A stretch of DNA of 64,000 bases, from NCBI GenBank assembly GCA_032622095.1, contig CP136065.1, forward strand, positions 53,315,949-53,379,948, in the 5' to 3' direction. Shown here one piece after another: positions 1-12,874 of this stretch. Made by a program: the position numbers and the translations under genes. Each line of letters starts with the position of its first letter. Positions within the stretch are counted from its first letter, which is position 1. This DNA is from Siphonodentalium dalli. Lineage: Eukaryota > Mollusca > Scaphopoda > Gadilida > Siphonodentaliidae. The notes under the pieces were generated by a model, which made no database searches, was not told the DNA's origin, and saw nothing but the letters and a program-made list of their open reading frames with translations.

Positions 1-2060
1 CCGACCGTTCTCAAATGATAGCCTATATTCCTGGATAAGTGCAGGCGTTTCACATATCTCGCCAACTCAACAAAGGAATAGTTGTAGCATGGTATACCGA
101 TGGCAACAATGCTTGTCTGGGGGTGGTATGCGTTTCTATGTCTGAGTAATCAGGCGTAGAGGTTGTCAAGGAGTGTTTATTGAACGTCAGATAAGTTTGT
201 CTGCAGCGGTGCTCATGTATCCGTTGCAGATCGCGTTCAATAATAAGAGCATGTAGCAAGAGTATGGCATGTATGTACACAACTACTAACCCCGAACGCT
301 CCCACTTGCGATAACATTGCCCGTATTAGATGTGCAAGACACATAATGTCCGTTAACCCACAGCAATGGCGAGTTGGTTTTATTCCCGAGAAGGGCCGAT
401 TTGTTTTCACCGCATATACAGTTCGGGGCAGTTGGTTATCGCGTAAAGTCACCTGGTTTCAAAGTGACATTAGTTTTCGCGGTCTTTCTTTCGCCAGGTG
501 AACTGACGACGTTATTGAAACACCGCTAATCCAACCAACCTAAGTGTATGTGAGCAAATAATGAGGCACTGCTGAAGGTTAACAATGTTTCCCTCCTCAT
601 AAATATCAGTTCAAAAATAGCCGGATTTTTTAAAGACTTGACTCTTCTGCTTTGAATGTATAGTAAACTGGACATCATGTAACTATAGCTACTATTTTTG
701 TTTCAACGTTCAAAGGGAGACAACTCATACCTCTGCATCAGGTGATATGTCTTTGAATAGAAAACTTATTTCTAAAACTAAATTAATATAAATAAAACTG
801 TACCTGAATCCTTGATCACAAGAACAGAAAGATAATAGTGCAATCTATAGTATACACACTGGTTGATTGGTTTAAATAGATTAATTTTGATAGAAAACAT
901 TGTCTTTATTTTGAACACCAGGAAGTGTCGTTATGAAGCAATTTTCTTTCACTGGATAAGTGCTCTTGCTTTTCAATGTATCCATGAGTTTGAGGATGTA
1001 GGCTCAATTCTGTACGAATTAAGTTTCTTTAAAAATTGCCATGAGCATTAATGTTGAGACTGCCCATCTGTGCGCCACCCGAACGTATCCAAGAGTTGAA
1101 TTCAACTGGGGCATATACGCATGTCACGTGATTTGAATTGTCTACGTTTAGAGGAACTTTAATTGTGTGTACAATAACATATTTCTCGCTTCTAGACACA
1201 TGTCTACGTCCGTTTGTTTGGCCCCGTCAGATTGATAAATTGCAATACTAATACAAGGCAAAGGCACATTTAACAGGTACATAATTATTATAAAATAGTA
1301 TATAATTACAACTACTTTCGATCTCGTTTGAATGCGTGCATTTGATTGACGAAGGCCCTTAGATACGCTTGGTAGCGACAGTCTCTATCAGTGGAGGGAA
1401 ATGTCGTTTCCCGCATCACTGGGCGTAGTGATACTTTAAGAAACTGGGCGACTCCACCGGTCGCCTCATATCATGACATCATTTCGTAAACACATCCAAA
1501 GTTATCATACCGCGAACACAAAATTAACGAATACGACTTATCAGTGAAACTGTGAAATGCGATGCCTTAGTTTGGGATAAAGGAATATGTTACATAACTA
1601 TTCCACTATTAGTATTAACATTTCTCCAGCTTCATGCCAATACTAATGTGACATGACATTGATCAGGAGAGCAACGTGACAATTATAGCGTTGGTTTACA
1701 TTTCGAGTTTGTCATCGGAGACCGCAAATTCGGTCGGGAAGTTCGGGAACACCGCTTCGGAATTTGAGTGTGTTTGGTAGATGTCATAGAATCGTTAAAA
1801 ATAAGGGATTTTTTTTTACACCAGCAAGATATTTTGATAGCTTACGGGTGCTTTTGTGTAGTTTATCGTTGGAAACAGATATTGAAGTGTGTGTATCTTA
1901 CGAACTTCCGGTCGGTCGCCCAGTTTATTTTCGATCCAATTTCCCAATTTCCGCTAAAAGTCCAGACACAAGTATCACTTGGATAGTATTACTATTTAGT
2001 GTAGTTTCTTCATAAAATTAGTTTTTTCACCGACTCATTTATGCGGATTGTCGTAATTAT
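1..2060. other. No gene recognised
   Basis: Small reading frames up to 83 codons overlap one another and show no family motif. No repeats were recognised by eye. Confidence 0.5.
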
Positions 2061-2079
2061 AAGCAATCAGCGTTGTTGC

Positions 2080-2216
2080 CGATGCATCTGTTGGTGTAGA
2101 GAAGTGTCTGATGCCGAACTACATACTTAGTATAGTGTCGCTTGGCGAAGGAAAAATTAGACTAAGTATGTAATTCAGCATCAGACGCTGCTATACGCCG
2201 AACGACAGATGCACCG
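2080..2216. repeat. Long imperfect hairpin, possible small MITE
   Basis: GTCTGATGCCGAACTACATACTTAGT pairs with the later ACTAAGTATGTAATTCAGCA TCAGAC across a ~25-nt loop. The outer flanks (GATGCATCTGTTGG / CCGAACGACAGATGCACC) also partly pair. No target duplication was identified. Confidence 0.6.
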
Positions 2217-2325
2217 TAAACAACGTGACGTGAATTGCATTTATGTAATATTAATATGTGAATTGAAGGCACACCCACCCAGAACTTAAATGACATGAAA
2301 CCATTATAAGTGTGAGGGAACATCA

Positions 2326-2354
2326 ATATTATTATAATTTAATTATAATAATAT
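2326..2354. repeat. 29-bp AT palindrome
   Basis: ATATTATTATAATT followed by its inverse around a central TAATT. Nearly perfect, low complexity. Confidence 0.7.
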
Positions 2355-2359
2355 CGTTT

Positions 2360-5300
2360 TAATTTGCCGATTGCGGCGTGTTCTAAAGTATTGAATGTAC
2401 ATGAATGTATGTAGTATAGTACTCATGTCAGCAAAACATGTGAGATGTAATAAAATATCCAGCAAAAAAAATCATTGAACAAAAAGATATATACAATTTA
2501 CAATGAGACTTCCAACGTTTAAGGGTGCTCACATGACAAGGATAGCTGATATAGTGCCAGAATTTCATGCACATCCCAGTGAAATAATGTTTTATATCAA
2601 TTAATGTTATTGGTATAGGCGTTCTCGTTGTGGGTTATGGTTGACTATCCTCAAATTTTTTCTCTCGTCCAAATGTCATGCAACGTTCCTCGTGCGAATC
2701 ATTGGTTTGAATGTTTTAATGTTTATTGGCACATTTATTCAATAATATATGTATACAAATTTACATGTGCAGGGGTAGCATGGCCAATACAGGCTGTCTT
2801 CCTGTCACCCCTGTAATTTTACGGTACAGCTATACATGATGTTCATTTGTGAAAAATGAATATTCACAACAAGGATGAGCGTTGAAGGGTTTATCAATGA
2901 GAAATCATCTTATGAAAACAGATTATTTCATGGGTGGTGCGAATGGAGCTACAAACCTACCAGAGGTAGTGTGATCTAATCAGCCCTAATGCAACGTGTA
3001 CATGTTCGTTGATAAACATAAAATGCCTATACCCCTTTGAATCAGACAACCACGATATGGCTTGACAATAACCGTGTCTGTTATCTCAAGGGATACCATT
3101 ATTTGAGTTGTGTTGGAACAGGAAGGTGTGGAACCTCCTGTATTTCACGTGTGATGAACAAAACACTTGTCAGTTTTAAACAAATAATCCCTCAATCAAG
3201 ATCGCAGCTGGTTCTGTGATGTTCATACCATATGTATGGACCGTAACTGCCTCAGAACACAGGAGAGCACATCAAGGTTAATAATGAAGCGACTAACAGT
3301 ATGCTAAACGGTTTATACTACCCAGTCATTAATTTGTTTTATATCTTAATTCCGCTAATGTACGGAATGTTATGGTATATGGAAACGGAAGCAACGCGTG
3401 ATGAAATTTCGTTAAAGTGGATTCGCCTCTCTTCTCAGTAGACGCGTTATGATAGTTCAACGCGATTGTTGATATGTCTATGACAGGTGCCTAGCTAATA
3501 TTATCCAACTGCAAAAAAAGTTCTCAATGGACTATATACACTAAGATATCGAGGGCGTTTCTGTTGAGAATGTGCCCTTGTGTTATTTAGAGACGAGGGG
3601 ATTATATCAGTGCATTTTCTCTTTATTGACGCTTCTGTGCTCTACAATAACATGGTGATAATGGGGGCGTGGAATTTGACCCGGCCTCGACATGTATTTT
3701 GACTCCGAGCTTGGAAAAGCATCAAATTTTTCGCTTCCCCCACTTTTGGACATGGGTTCAAATATATATGTGGAGTCTGGTAGCGCCTCTGGTTGTTCCT
3801 AAATTATTATGTGTGCCTAAGTGGATTGTGTGTTCACTCTCGCGATTCATACACAGCCGGAGATGAAACTCGTTGGCCAACATTTATGGAGGCGCCCCAT
3901 TCGTGAATTTTATAAAGATCTCAATTTCAAACTATCAATTTGAAGGGGAAAATCATTATCCTCTATAACCAATCTATGTCATACTACTATAATAACACAT
4001 GTTCATCCTTACACTATGACAGATATGTTCAAATTATGTAGAAAAAAAAGGAAGATTTTTTTTAGGTAGGTCGATGAGTTTGAAAGAAAATATTTTCAAA
4101 AAAACACACTGCATTATCTAGACTATGAATCCAGTTAGGGTGTGCGGTCAGTCTACCAGCTGAGAAAATAAATAAAACCTTTTTCTTTGCATAATTCAGT
4201 TTTTTTGGCAGCCATTTGCAGAACTATTTTTTATCATGTGAAGAACCAAAAACAACATAAATATTATTGAACCACGTTTTCAATAATCTGGCAGACATAA
4301 GCACTCAATACTGAATAGTCTTTTCAGACATTATGTTGTTTTAAGGTGATTTTCTTTTTAATAAAATAGTTCTGCAAAATTATCGTTTTGTCTACTGGGC
4401 TATATCGCGATGGTGTTAATTTTATTGGCGGAGGGAATATCGCATGTAGCGTTACTTTCGCTGTGAGATGAAACCACTGCACTTATAATTAAAATAAGAG
4501 ATAAGAGGGCAGGGTGGTATTTGCTGTTATCGATTGATTAAATTGGCGCCTGGAATAACTTTAAATCAAGCATGGTATAACATTTTTGCATTGAAATTGT
4601 TTGCTTCATGCATAAATGTTGCATTATTATAACAAAAATGGAAAATAGACTTTGTCAATTAAAGGTACACAATCCGATTCTATGGTCCCCATATCATCAT
4701 ATTCCAACAACAACAACAACATTTCTTTAAAAGACGCTTTAGTTATCAGAATCGATTAATTACCAAAAAATCAATGCTAACAACTGTCAACTCTAGTACA
4801 AAACTTTCCAAAACGTGTTATATATTATATCAACATTTTGTTCAAAGCAATTTGGTATCGAGAGTATATCGGTTGTCTCGTCGAATATTTGCTAGGCCGC
4901 CAAATATTATAGGTGGTGAAAAATAGCAGATTTCAAAAATCAATATCTGATAACTCTGAGCTTTGATGGGTGGGTTCATCGACTCAATTCAAATATTGTT
5001 TTTAACCCCGAATCCCCGAATCCGAAGAAATAGTAATTTAGGGGCGTTAAATCGGATTATGCATCTTTAAGAGTTCATTATGGCTTCTACGAGTTAGTTA
5101 TTCCCTCTCACATTTTAAAAGTGGCAGACATGGACATATATGAACTAAGTTTGTGATACACATCGGAATCTTTTGACCGGTATAATCTCGACTGTGCCCC
5201 CATGAATGTCAATTGGGTGCACATACAGTGCTAATATTGCTGAGAAATTTAGATGCACGTGCGCTGTATACAAAGTTATACAGTACAGAAAACTGGATAA

Positions 5301-5780
5301 GAGATTCATGTTCCGATATCAGAACTGCACCTGTCGATGACAAATACCATCATGTTGCCTGTGTGGTTTTTGTTATAGTCGGAGCAATTATAGTGGAAAT
5401 AATTCTATATTACTGCTGATGAACTCGGCGTACAAGACCTGCCACAAAGAAAACTAAATAGCCGTATGGCTTCTTTAAACAAAAAACCTTCAGAAAAAAA
5501 GACAGACGCGCATATCTGTCCGCATGGTCATAAACGAAAAACATAAGCAACTGCTATATCAATTCAATAACAAATCAAAGATTGGCTAACATATGTTCGC
5601 TAGCGTACAATGGACTGACCAGACCATTTGGATCAGGTACATATGTCCGTGTAGACATTCTTTCACGATGTTTAATGTTTGATGTACTGAAGCCCCCCCC
5701 CCCCCTCCCCCGCACCCTTCAGCTATTTCGTTAAACGTTTAGGTCCATATGGGGCTTATTTCACATCCAGATATTACCAA
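2360..5780. other. No gene recognised; C-rich tract near 5693
   Basis: Apart from the 4213-4377 inverted repeat, I see a (CAA)n run near 4709 and a C-rich run at about 5692-5710. A 68-codon frame at 5213-5419 ends in a hydrophobic stretch (CVVFVIVGAIIVEIILYYC) but has no supported splice or family context. Confidence 0.5.
4213..4377. repeat. MITE-like inverted repeat
   Basis: TTTGCAGAACTATTTTTTAT near the left end faces AATAAAATAGTTCTGCAAA at the right. The inner AACAACATAA / TTATGTTGTT also pair. No clear target duplication. Confidence 0.5.
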
Positions 5781-5789
5781 TATGAGCTT

Positions 5790-5973
5790 ATTTCAGTCCC
5801 ATTAATAACTCCAGTCATAAATTAATTTTCATTATGTTGTTTTCATCGTTCGTACAGCACATGAGTGTATTTTGACTAAACCATGGCTCAAATTCATTCA
5901 TTTGTTGCATATATTTTGTTGAGTCTAAAGGGAGATGGTCCCACAAATGGCCGGAGTTGGTGTACAGTACCCA
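5790..5973. mobile_element. TTAA MITE, family 4, partial copy
   Basis: It contains ACTCCAGTCATAAATTAAT, CTCAAATTCATTCATTTG and GGAGATGGTCCC, and ends GTGTACAGTACCCAT|TTAA at 5974. This parallels the copy ending at 38472. The left part is lost or diverged. Confidence 0.6.
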
Positions 5974-6606
5974 TTTAAGGAAAATCGCAGTAAAACTTCA
6001 AACACGTCGATGAAAATGCAGCATACTGACGTTGAGCTCGACAACGAAACTAAAACTGTGATTCCAATGTATTTTGACGCAGTAAGGACGGCTAAAATGC
6101 GCGTATGAGACCGGTCGAGACGTGGTATCCGTTTTACACACAGTAAGGGTACGTGGAGTGGGTATCTACTTAAGAAATGAATGTTGACTTGCTTGTATTG
6201 ATGCAAGTTTTTTTTTTTTTTTTTTATAAATTTTTTTATTTAGCAGAAAGAATGACAAAGGAAGAAAGACACAAATTCACAGACATTCATTCTCTCAATC
6301 CAAGGCTTGGAAGAGTGAGACTCTAACATGCCCTGGCCTACTTTCTTACATATAATTCTAAAATATTTAAAGGCACACATTGTGTTTGGATAATTTTAAC
6401 AATGAGTGTTCAGGTTAAAAGTGAATTTTAGGCTACGCTGGTATAATTTATTTTTCTCCAGAAAATTGGCTCTATTTTGCTACAACCATGCTGATAACAT
6501 AATTTTTGGTTTTTTGTTTTGTTTTGTTTTGTTTTTCTTCAAAATATTTGGTTACATGTAGTATTTAAAGTTTGTATAATCAAAGTTCCAAACACTATGT
6601 GCAGTT

Positions 6607-7020
6607 TTAAATATTTTTACATTCTGAATTTACCAAAAAAACAATATAAATAGACAATCTAACATATTGCAACTGTATTGCAAATATTGTAGTTGTTGTA
6701 ATTATTGGTTCGACAGCACTCGGGGAAAATACACAACGCTCTCTTGATGTTTCGGACTGTAGCTGAACAAAAATTGTGGTATTGTTAAGCAAACCGGCAT
6801 ATCTATTGACGTTCTCGGGGAATATGATTGGAAAGTAAAAATGATCGGTGTACTGAAATTGTACAGATATTGTATAAGTGTCTTCCGCTCGGGTACCAGG
6901 TAATTGATATATTTTGTGTGTTGTCCAGTCATTGTTAAAGGTACGGTTGGCCTTGGCGGTGGGTATCCTGTGAAAATATTTCCACCCGTCAAAAACCGCC
7001 ACAAACAGAAAGAACATCAA
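6607..7020 (-). pseudogene. Unassigned reading frame, possibly a retrocopied 3' end
   Basis: A 137-codon frame whose first ~28 codons come from the end of a TTAA MITE (6939-7432). The rest (about 6940-6607) is unique and coding-like, with QLPGTRAEDTYTISVQFQYT and NTTIFVQLQSETSRERC. Downstream on the same strand come ~370 bp of non-coding DNA, an AATAAA signal (complement at 6235-6240) and a run of 18 A (complement 6208-6225). This arrangement suggests a retroposed transcript 3' end. I do not recognise the protein. Confidence 0.4.
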
Positions 7021-7432
7021 AATGTAGACAGACTGTGTCCGTATACAAATAAGAAATATCGCATAAACAGTATGTTATTGTCAAATGTTTGACCATTGTT
7101 ATGTAAACAAAAGCATTAAAAGTAACTTTTCTGGTGTTTGTTTATATTATGATGGTAAACATAAAGAGCGTTCTTTGTTGGTGAATTCCTTATATGGAAA
7201 TAATAAAGAGCGTTTATGCCATTTGTGTGTGATTAGCCAGTAGCATTGTGCTGTCTTCTGTAACACAATCAGGCTCTTGCTTACGTAAAATATAGTAGGT
7301 CTTTATGATAACATGCTGTTTACGTGATGGTCATGGTATATATGAACGAAACTGTATGCGTTTTAATGTTTTTCTGTTTACGGTGATTAGAACAAATATG
7401 AATATTTTCGACAACTAAGGCCTCACGTGCCT
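6939..7432 (+). mobile_element. TTAA-flanked MITE, family 1, copy 1
   Basis: 494 bp bounded by TTAA at 6935-6938 and 7433-7436. The left end is AGGTACGGTTGGCCTTGG, and the right end, reversed, is AGGCACGTGAGGCCTTAG. TTAA target duplication is the mark of piggyBac-type transposition. There is no transposase, so it is non-autonomous. Two further copies have the same length. Confidence 0.85.
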
Positions 7433-7484
7433 TTAAGCTCCGGGTGTACTTTGTGCCTGAAAAATCTTGTTTTCAATTACACTA

Positions 7485-8498
7485 TTATTTAATTTTTAAG
7501 GCATTTCGAAGTGTCAGCCATTGGTTATCGAATTCATAGTTCATGTTACATTTTGCGTTGTATCTCTCGCATTCATACCTAAATTGAAGATCACAAAGGA
7601 ACGGTCGAATTGATAGTTGTGTGGGCGTGAATTTTGTTCTATATATATATTGTTTCAGCACTAGTAGGAACAGATTACTTTTTGAATTTTTGTATTCATG
7701 ATCTATGCCAATAATTATATTCTTTTTTGTTAGATCAATGGGAAATTGGTTGTTTCTTGCCCATGTTTCAATTTCTATCATAAAGGTTTTGACGTGGGGA
7801 CAGTCCCAGAAAATGTGAGAAATGGTTTCCTGTACGCTATGACAACGATTGCAAAAATCGTCGACTCGAAGGTTAGCCACCTTCAGAAATTTATTGGTAC
7901 TAATAATTCGTGTGTTTATTCTGAATTGGAGCCACTGTAATTTCGTATCCGTTGTCGTTTTAAAGGGCATGCTCAAATATTATTCCCAATTTTCTATTTT
8001 CTCGCCAAATTTGGATTCCCATTTTTGACATGCATTCGGCATGGTTTTCTCATTTGATAGAATTTTATAAAATAATTGACAGCCTTTTACACAACGGAGT
8101 ATCGGAATGAGATTGTTTGGTATACATGGGTAGGGTATACGGATTGAGGGTTGGTTAAGAGAACTTGCCAATGACATAATCTGACGCTTTATGCTGTTGA
8201 TTGTTATGAAATCAACGCGGATGTTGAAAGTTGCATAAAGTGTGCGTGGGGTATGGAATGTATTATCTGATTGGAATAGATCATTTATAAAATATATTCC
8301 GGCATCTCTCCACGATTTAAAGTTGATCGACGAACCTCCGATTTTTATTTTCGGATTATTCCCTACAGTTGAGGCCATAATACTATTATTTGAATTATTT
8401 AATCGCATAAATTTACACCATGCTGAGAAAACATCTCTCCAGAATGGATTTGCGAACTTGTCTGTTTGCTTTACAATTGATGCAAGTTGGTTTGACAT
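7485..8498 (-). mobile_element. L1/Tx1-like LINE ORF2 C-terminal fragment (zf-RVT)
   Basis: Two frames, 8498-7980 and 7976-7485, lie in the same reading frame and are separated by a single TAA at 7980-7982. Together they encode about 337 residues typical of the far C-terminus of L1/Tx1-type ORF2. The evidence is TTTDTKLQWLQFRINTRI followed by TNKFLKVANLR and the zinc knuckle CNRCHSVQETISHIFWDC. The reverse transcriptase domain is absent, so the copy is 5'-truncated around 8500-8560. It ends 50 bp from a TTAA MITE (6939-7432). Confidence 0.88.
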
Positions 8499-8877
8499 TG
8501 TGTGTGCGTTTCAAACATACAAATGTCGGACCAACTTGCTTCCATACTCCATGTAACGCAACAAAATCAACAATCGTTTCTAATATTTACACTCAACATA
8601 TTTTATTTCCAAATCGAAAAAAATAACAAAATATACAGATGACACATTTATGCAAAATAGAAGAGTTAATGTATGGAAACGGTGATCAGACAACAAGCCC
8701 GATGACGTATATGAAGTCTTCTCCTCTTTGGTTATATGTCCCGTCCCCATTAAGTGAGGGAGGGGTATATGTCAGTCGGCAAGGGTTTGAAATAATGTTT
8801 TTTAAAGGAGAAATGGAGATATATAACTGAATTTGAGTTAGGGATGGAAAAAAGAGGGAGAAGATAGTGTTAGTGAT

Positions 8878-9202
8878 GCTGAAGGGGTCACTCTCACCAA
8901 AAAAAGTGCTGAAGGGTACACAGGATTTTCAAAATGTGCTGAAGGGTACACATGTTTTGAAATGTCGTTCTAAAGGACGTTCAGTTTTCGTATCTGCCAT
9001 GATTTTTGTTAGAGAATAATTGTTTACGTTCCAATGAATATTAAAATGTACTGAAAACAAACTGGTAATGGGCGCCAGACTTTCCTAAACACAATTTATG
9101 TAATGGTGTTCGTGCTGATCACAAAACCTGTGTACCCTTCAGCACATTTTCAAACCCTGTGTACCCTTCAGCACTTCTTTTGGTGAGAGTGACCCCTTCA
9201 GC
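8878..9202. mobile_element. MITE with 47-bp inverted repeats and 9-bp target duplication (MULE-like)
   Basis: 325 bp bounded by perfect 9-bp direct repeats GTTAGTGAT (8869-8877 and 9203-9211). The ends are GCTGAAGGGGTCACTCTCAC and its reverse complement. The inverted repeat continues for 47 bp with one visible mismatch. Each arm holds two copies of GTGCTGAAGGGTACAC. A 9-bp duplication points to a Mutator-like transposase acting in trans. Confidence 0.88.
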
Positions 9203-9436
9203 GTTAGTGATATGAATGTGTGTAACTCGGTCACACTTTCGGCGCATTTTCATAACTTTTCAACCATGCGTCCAATGTAGCCCAAATTTGGACCACGGCC
9301 TATATTTTGTCGTAAAAGATGACTGACCAAATTTCATGCCGATTGGTTAAAAGAAAACCTGAGATTGAACATGGTCCCCAAATGTCGTTTTTGCACTCAA
9401 GTAGACACTATTTCTTATGACATTTGTCGAAATGAT

Positions 9437-10156
9437 GTCAGGATCCATGGGAGGGGGTCATTGACAGTCAGGCGCCATGGGAGGGTGTCATGGACAGTCA
9501 GGCGCCATGGGAGGGGGTCAATCACAGTCAGGCGCCATGGGAGGGGGTCAATCACAGTCAGGCGCCATGGGAGGGGGTCATTCACAGTCATGCGCCATGG
9601 GAGGAGTCAATCACAGTCATGCGCCATGGGAGGGGGTCAATCACAGTCAGGCGCCATGGGAAGGGGTGAATCACAGTCAGGCTCCATGGGAGGTGGTCAT
9701 TGACAGTCAGGCGCCATGGGAGGGTGCCATGGACAGTCAGGCGCCATGGGAGGGGGTCAATCACAGTCATGCGCGCCATGAGAGGGGGTCAATCACAGTC
9801 AGGCGCCATGGGAAGGGGTGAATCACAGTCAGGCTCCATGGGAGGTGGTCATTGACAGTCAGGCGCCATGTGAGGGGGTCATTCACAGTCAGGCGCCATG
9901 GGAGGGGGTCATTCACAGTCATGCGCCATGGGAGGGGTCAATCACAGTCAGGCGCCATGGAGGGGGTCATTCACAGTCAGGCGCCATGGGAGGGGGTCAA
10001 TCACAGTCAGGCGCCATGGGAGGGAGTCAATCACAGTCAGACGACATGGGAGGGGGTCAATCACAGTCAGGCGCCATGGGAGGGGGTCAATCACAGTCAG
10101 GCGCCATGGGAGGGAGTCAATCACAGTCAGACGACATGGGAGGGTGTCATTGACAA
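9437..10156. repeat. 30-bp minisatellite, about 24 copies
   Basis: The tandem unit is CAGGCGCCATGGGAGGGGGT plus CAATCACAGT, starting from GGATCCATGG at 9441. Sub-blocks recur at larger spacing: a GGAAGGGGTGAATCAC block returns after ~152 bp and an AGACGACATGGG variant after 90 bp. Because 30 is divisible by 3, the array is open in several frames on both strands. Those frames are repeat artefacts and are not called as genes. Confidence 0.97.
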
Positions 10157-10794
10157 TGGCTGTTAACTGGTTACATCCGTCAAATAGTAACTCAACTTGC
10201 AGATTAAATTAGAATTGAGCGGCCATTTTGAACGATATTCTGGAATCGCGTGGCAAGTTGTGCCCAAAACAAGCTGGGGGCGTCATGACGGTCACGTGAC
10301 GTGATATTAACCAACAAACGTCCTCTATTAAAGTAGAAGTGTAAATAAATATACATGCATCTATATTATATGTTATTAATTAGTTGCTTCCATATTTGCC
10401 GAGTTATGAGGCCGATGTCAGTCGTATTGGCATAGGCCGAGGTCTCATAATTCGACCAACTGACAGGATGAATACGCTTCCTAACTCTCGGTGAAAGGGC
10501 CGTAGGCCGAGCCTAATATTGATCTCACTGAGCCTCACATGACACCATATCCGACCACTAAGCGTCCCGTAACGTATTTATTATGTCAGTGGACAAAATC
10601 CAACATATCCCTTTAATTAATCGTCGCTGTAAGTTAATATATGTCGTCTATGGTAAGTCTCTATGGCCATTAACGTATATATGTAACATCACAGTGACGC
10701 GCCATGGGCGTTAAACGTCAACGCATTGAGTCAATGGCTAATTATCAGAAGTAGGACAACTTGTTAAGTTTGATACATGGTACTATGTCTTTAA

Positions 10795-11288
10795 AGGCAC
10801 GTGAGGCCTTAGTTGTCGAAAATATTCATATTTGTTCCAATCACCGTAAACAGAAAAACATTAAAACGCATACAGTTTCGTTCATATATACCATGACTAT
10901 CGCGTAAACATCATGTTATCATAAAGATTTACTATATTTTACCTAATCAAGAGCCTGATTGTGTTACAGAAGACAACACAATGCTGCTGGTTAATCACAC
11001 AAAAATGGCATAAACGCTCTTTATTCGTTCCATATCAGGAATTCACCCACAAAGAACGCTCTTTATGTTTACCATCATAATATAAACAAACACCAGAAAA
11101 GTAACTTTTTATGCTCTTGTTTACATAACAATGGTCAAAAACATGACAATAACATACTATTTATGCGATATTTCTTATTTGTATACGGACAAAGTCTGTC
11201 TACATTTTGTTGTTCTTTCTGTTTGTGGCGGTTTTTGACGGGTGGAAATATTTTCACAGGATACCCCCCGCCAAGGCCAACCGTACCT
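10795..11288 (-). mobile_element. TTAA-flanked MITE, family 1, copy 2 (inverted)
   Basis: 494 bp in the opposite orientation, with TTAA at 10791-10794 and 11289-11292. It is close to copies 1 and 3 throughout, with scattered substitutions. It includes the two AAAGAGCG motifs and the MLFFLFVAVFDGWKYF pseudo-reading frame. Confidence 0.87.
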
Positions 11289-12870
11289 TTAAATTCGCAG
11301 AAAATGATTTCCGACAGATATCCCCTTTCTTGGCGCCAAAATACACCAAAAATATTCCCGAGGCGACAGAGTTTCTGAAAACAAGATGGTGGATAAGCCC
11401 TAATATTGATTTCATATTGGGTCACTGACCTAATATGGGTTCATATACCGTCACTATTTATCGACGCTGATTGGCTAATCGCAAGAGCTGACATAATAAA
11501 TTAACATATTTACTCCCAAAACAATGACACTCCGTAATTCTCTCGAAAGCAACAGTTTATGTAATCTATCTTCCGTCGACCCAATATTCTTTGCCGATCG
11601 AGCTACATAGTATGACGTCATTTACGTTACCGTTGACTTATTGGCCGCCTTTCTACTTATTGGCGACTTTTTTTACTTATTGGCCGTGTTTTCCGCTTAT
11701 TGACCGACTTTTGTTGCTTATGATGCGGGCAGCTTTCTACTTATTGCGGCCGATAACCTATAGCTAATTAATAAATGTATATATATACAATAAGCTCGAA
11801 GAAAACCATAAGTGCAAAATATTTTATATCAGCCGGCAACTACGGAAAAGTTCGTTTGTACTAATTTGCCCACATCAATATTATACCTGCATGGGCTCTC
11901 CCCGATGATCGCAATTCACATTTTCTAGATGCATAATTTCCATCTCTCGACATGAACATGAATGCAAAATCAGCATGCGTAAATTTGCCTCAAACGGTGG
12001 GTGATCTTGTGCATTCACTACATCATGATGACAAATTACCCCCTATTAAACACTTGGCTAATACTAAGCTACACACGCAGAGACGTCAAGAATGAGACAC
12101 ATTATCCAATTATCACGCCAAAACGTCAATAATTTGCGTATACGATTTTGCATCTTAACGAGTACATGACTACTGTAGTCTGATACAAGCTCAGTACGTT
12201 TATGTCAGTCCCTCAGTCTGCGATACACCCGTTACATAGCTTCAGAAAAAAGTGTCATGAATGCAGGCATGTGGCACCAGTGGCCTAGGATGTTTCACCC
12301 CAACTTTGGTCAAAAATGACATTTGGAATTGCAGGTTGAGATCATCTATCTAATATATATTTTGGGCTTATGTTTGTCTGTATGGGTGTATGTAGGTGTA
12401 TGTAGGTGCCCTAAATAGCCCTGGCGAAGTCGGGCACATCAGCTAGTTTATACATAATTTTGGGGTAGTTCTATATATTAGTCTAATTTTTCATCCATTA
12501 TTAGATGTACAATTTCTTGTTTTTAAACCAAGATTTGATTATTTTCAGACTAATATTTCCCAACCGTAGGGAGTGCTCGGTTATACTTTTTGAAGCTTGT
12601 TGTAAGAAATGAGAATTTGTTCACGCTCACCGAGTTAAGCAAATAGGAAGCAATGAACACCCATACTGAGTCATTGCATACATAACTTTGGCATATATAT
12701 CGGCCATGCAGTACCAGTAATCGAATGGTCACAGATGCAATTTCGGGGGAACTGCATTGTGACGTTTCCAGAATGCCATATCAATAATTTCGAAGGTAGT
12801 GGGTTCTAACCCATGTTCAGACTGATATGCTTCCTAACTCTCGGTGAAAGAGCTTCCTTTTTAAAGATGT
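11289..12870. other. No gene recognised
   Basis: AT-rich with scattered short repeats, such as CTTATTGGCCG-type repeats at 11640-11760 and GTATGTAGGTGTATG at 12380-12410. No coding frame is supported. Confidence 0.45.
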
Positions 12871-12874
12871 CGCC

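Noticed and set aside
5213-5419. Small membrane protein
   Set aside because: The hydrophobic C-terminus is suggestive, but there is no homology, splice context or codon support.
9365-10212. Several overlapping Gly/Ser/Gln- or Arg/His-rich proteins on both strands
   Set aside because: They are translations of the 30-bp repeat in different frames, with no independent coding evidence.
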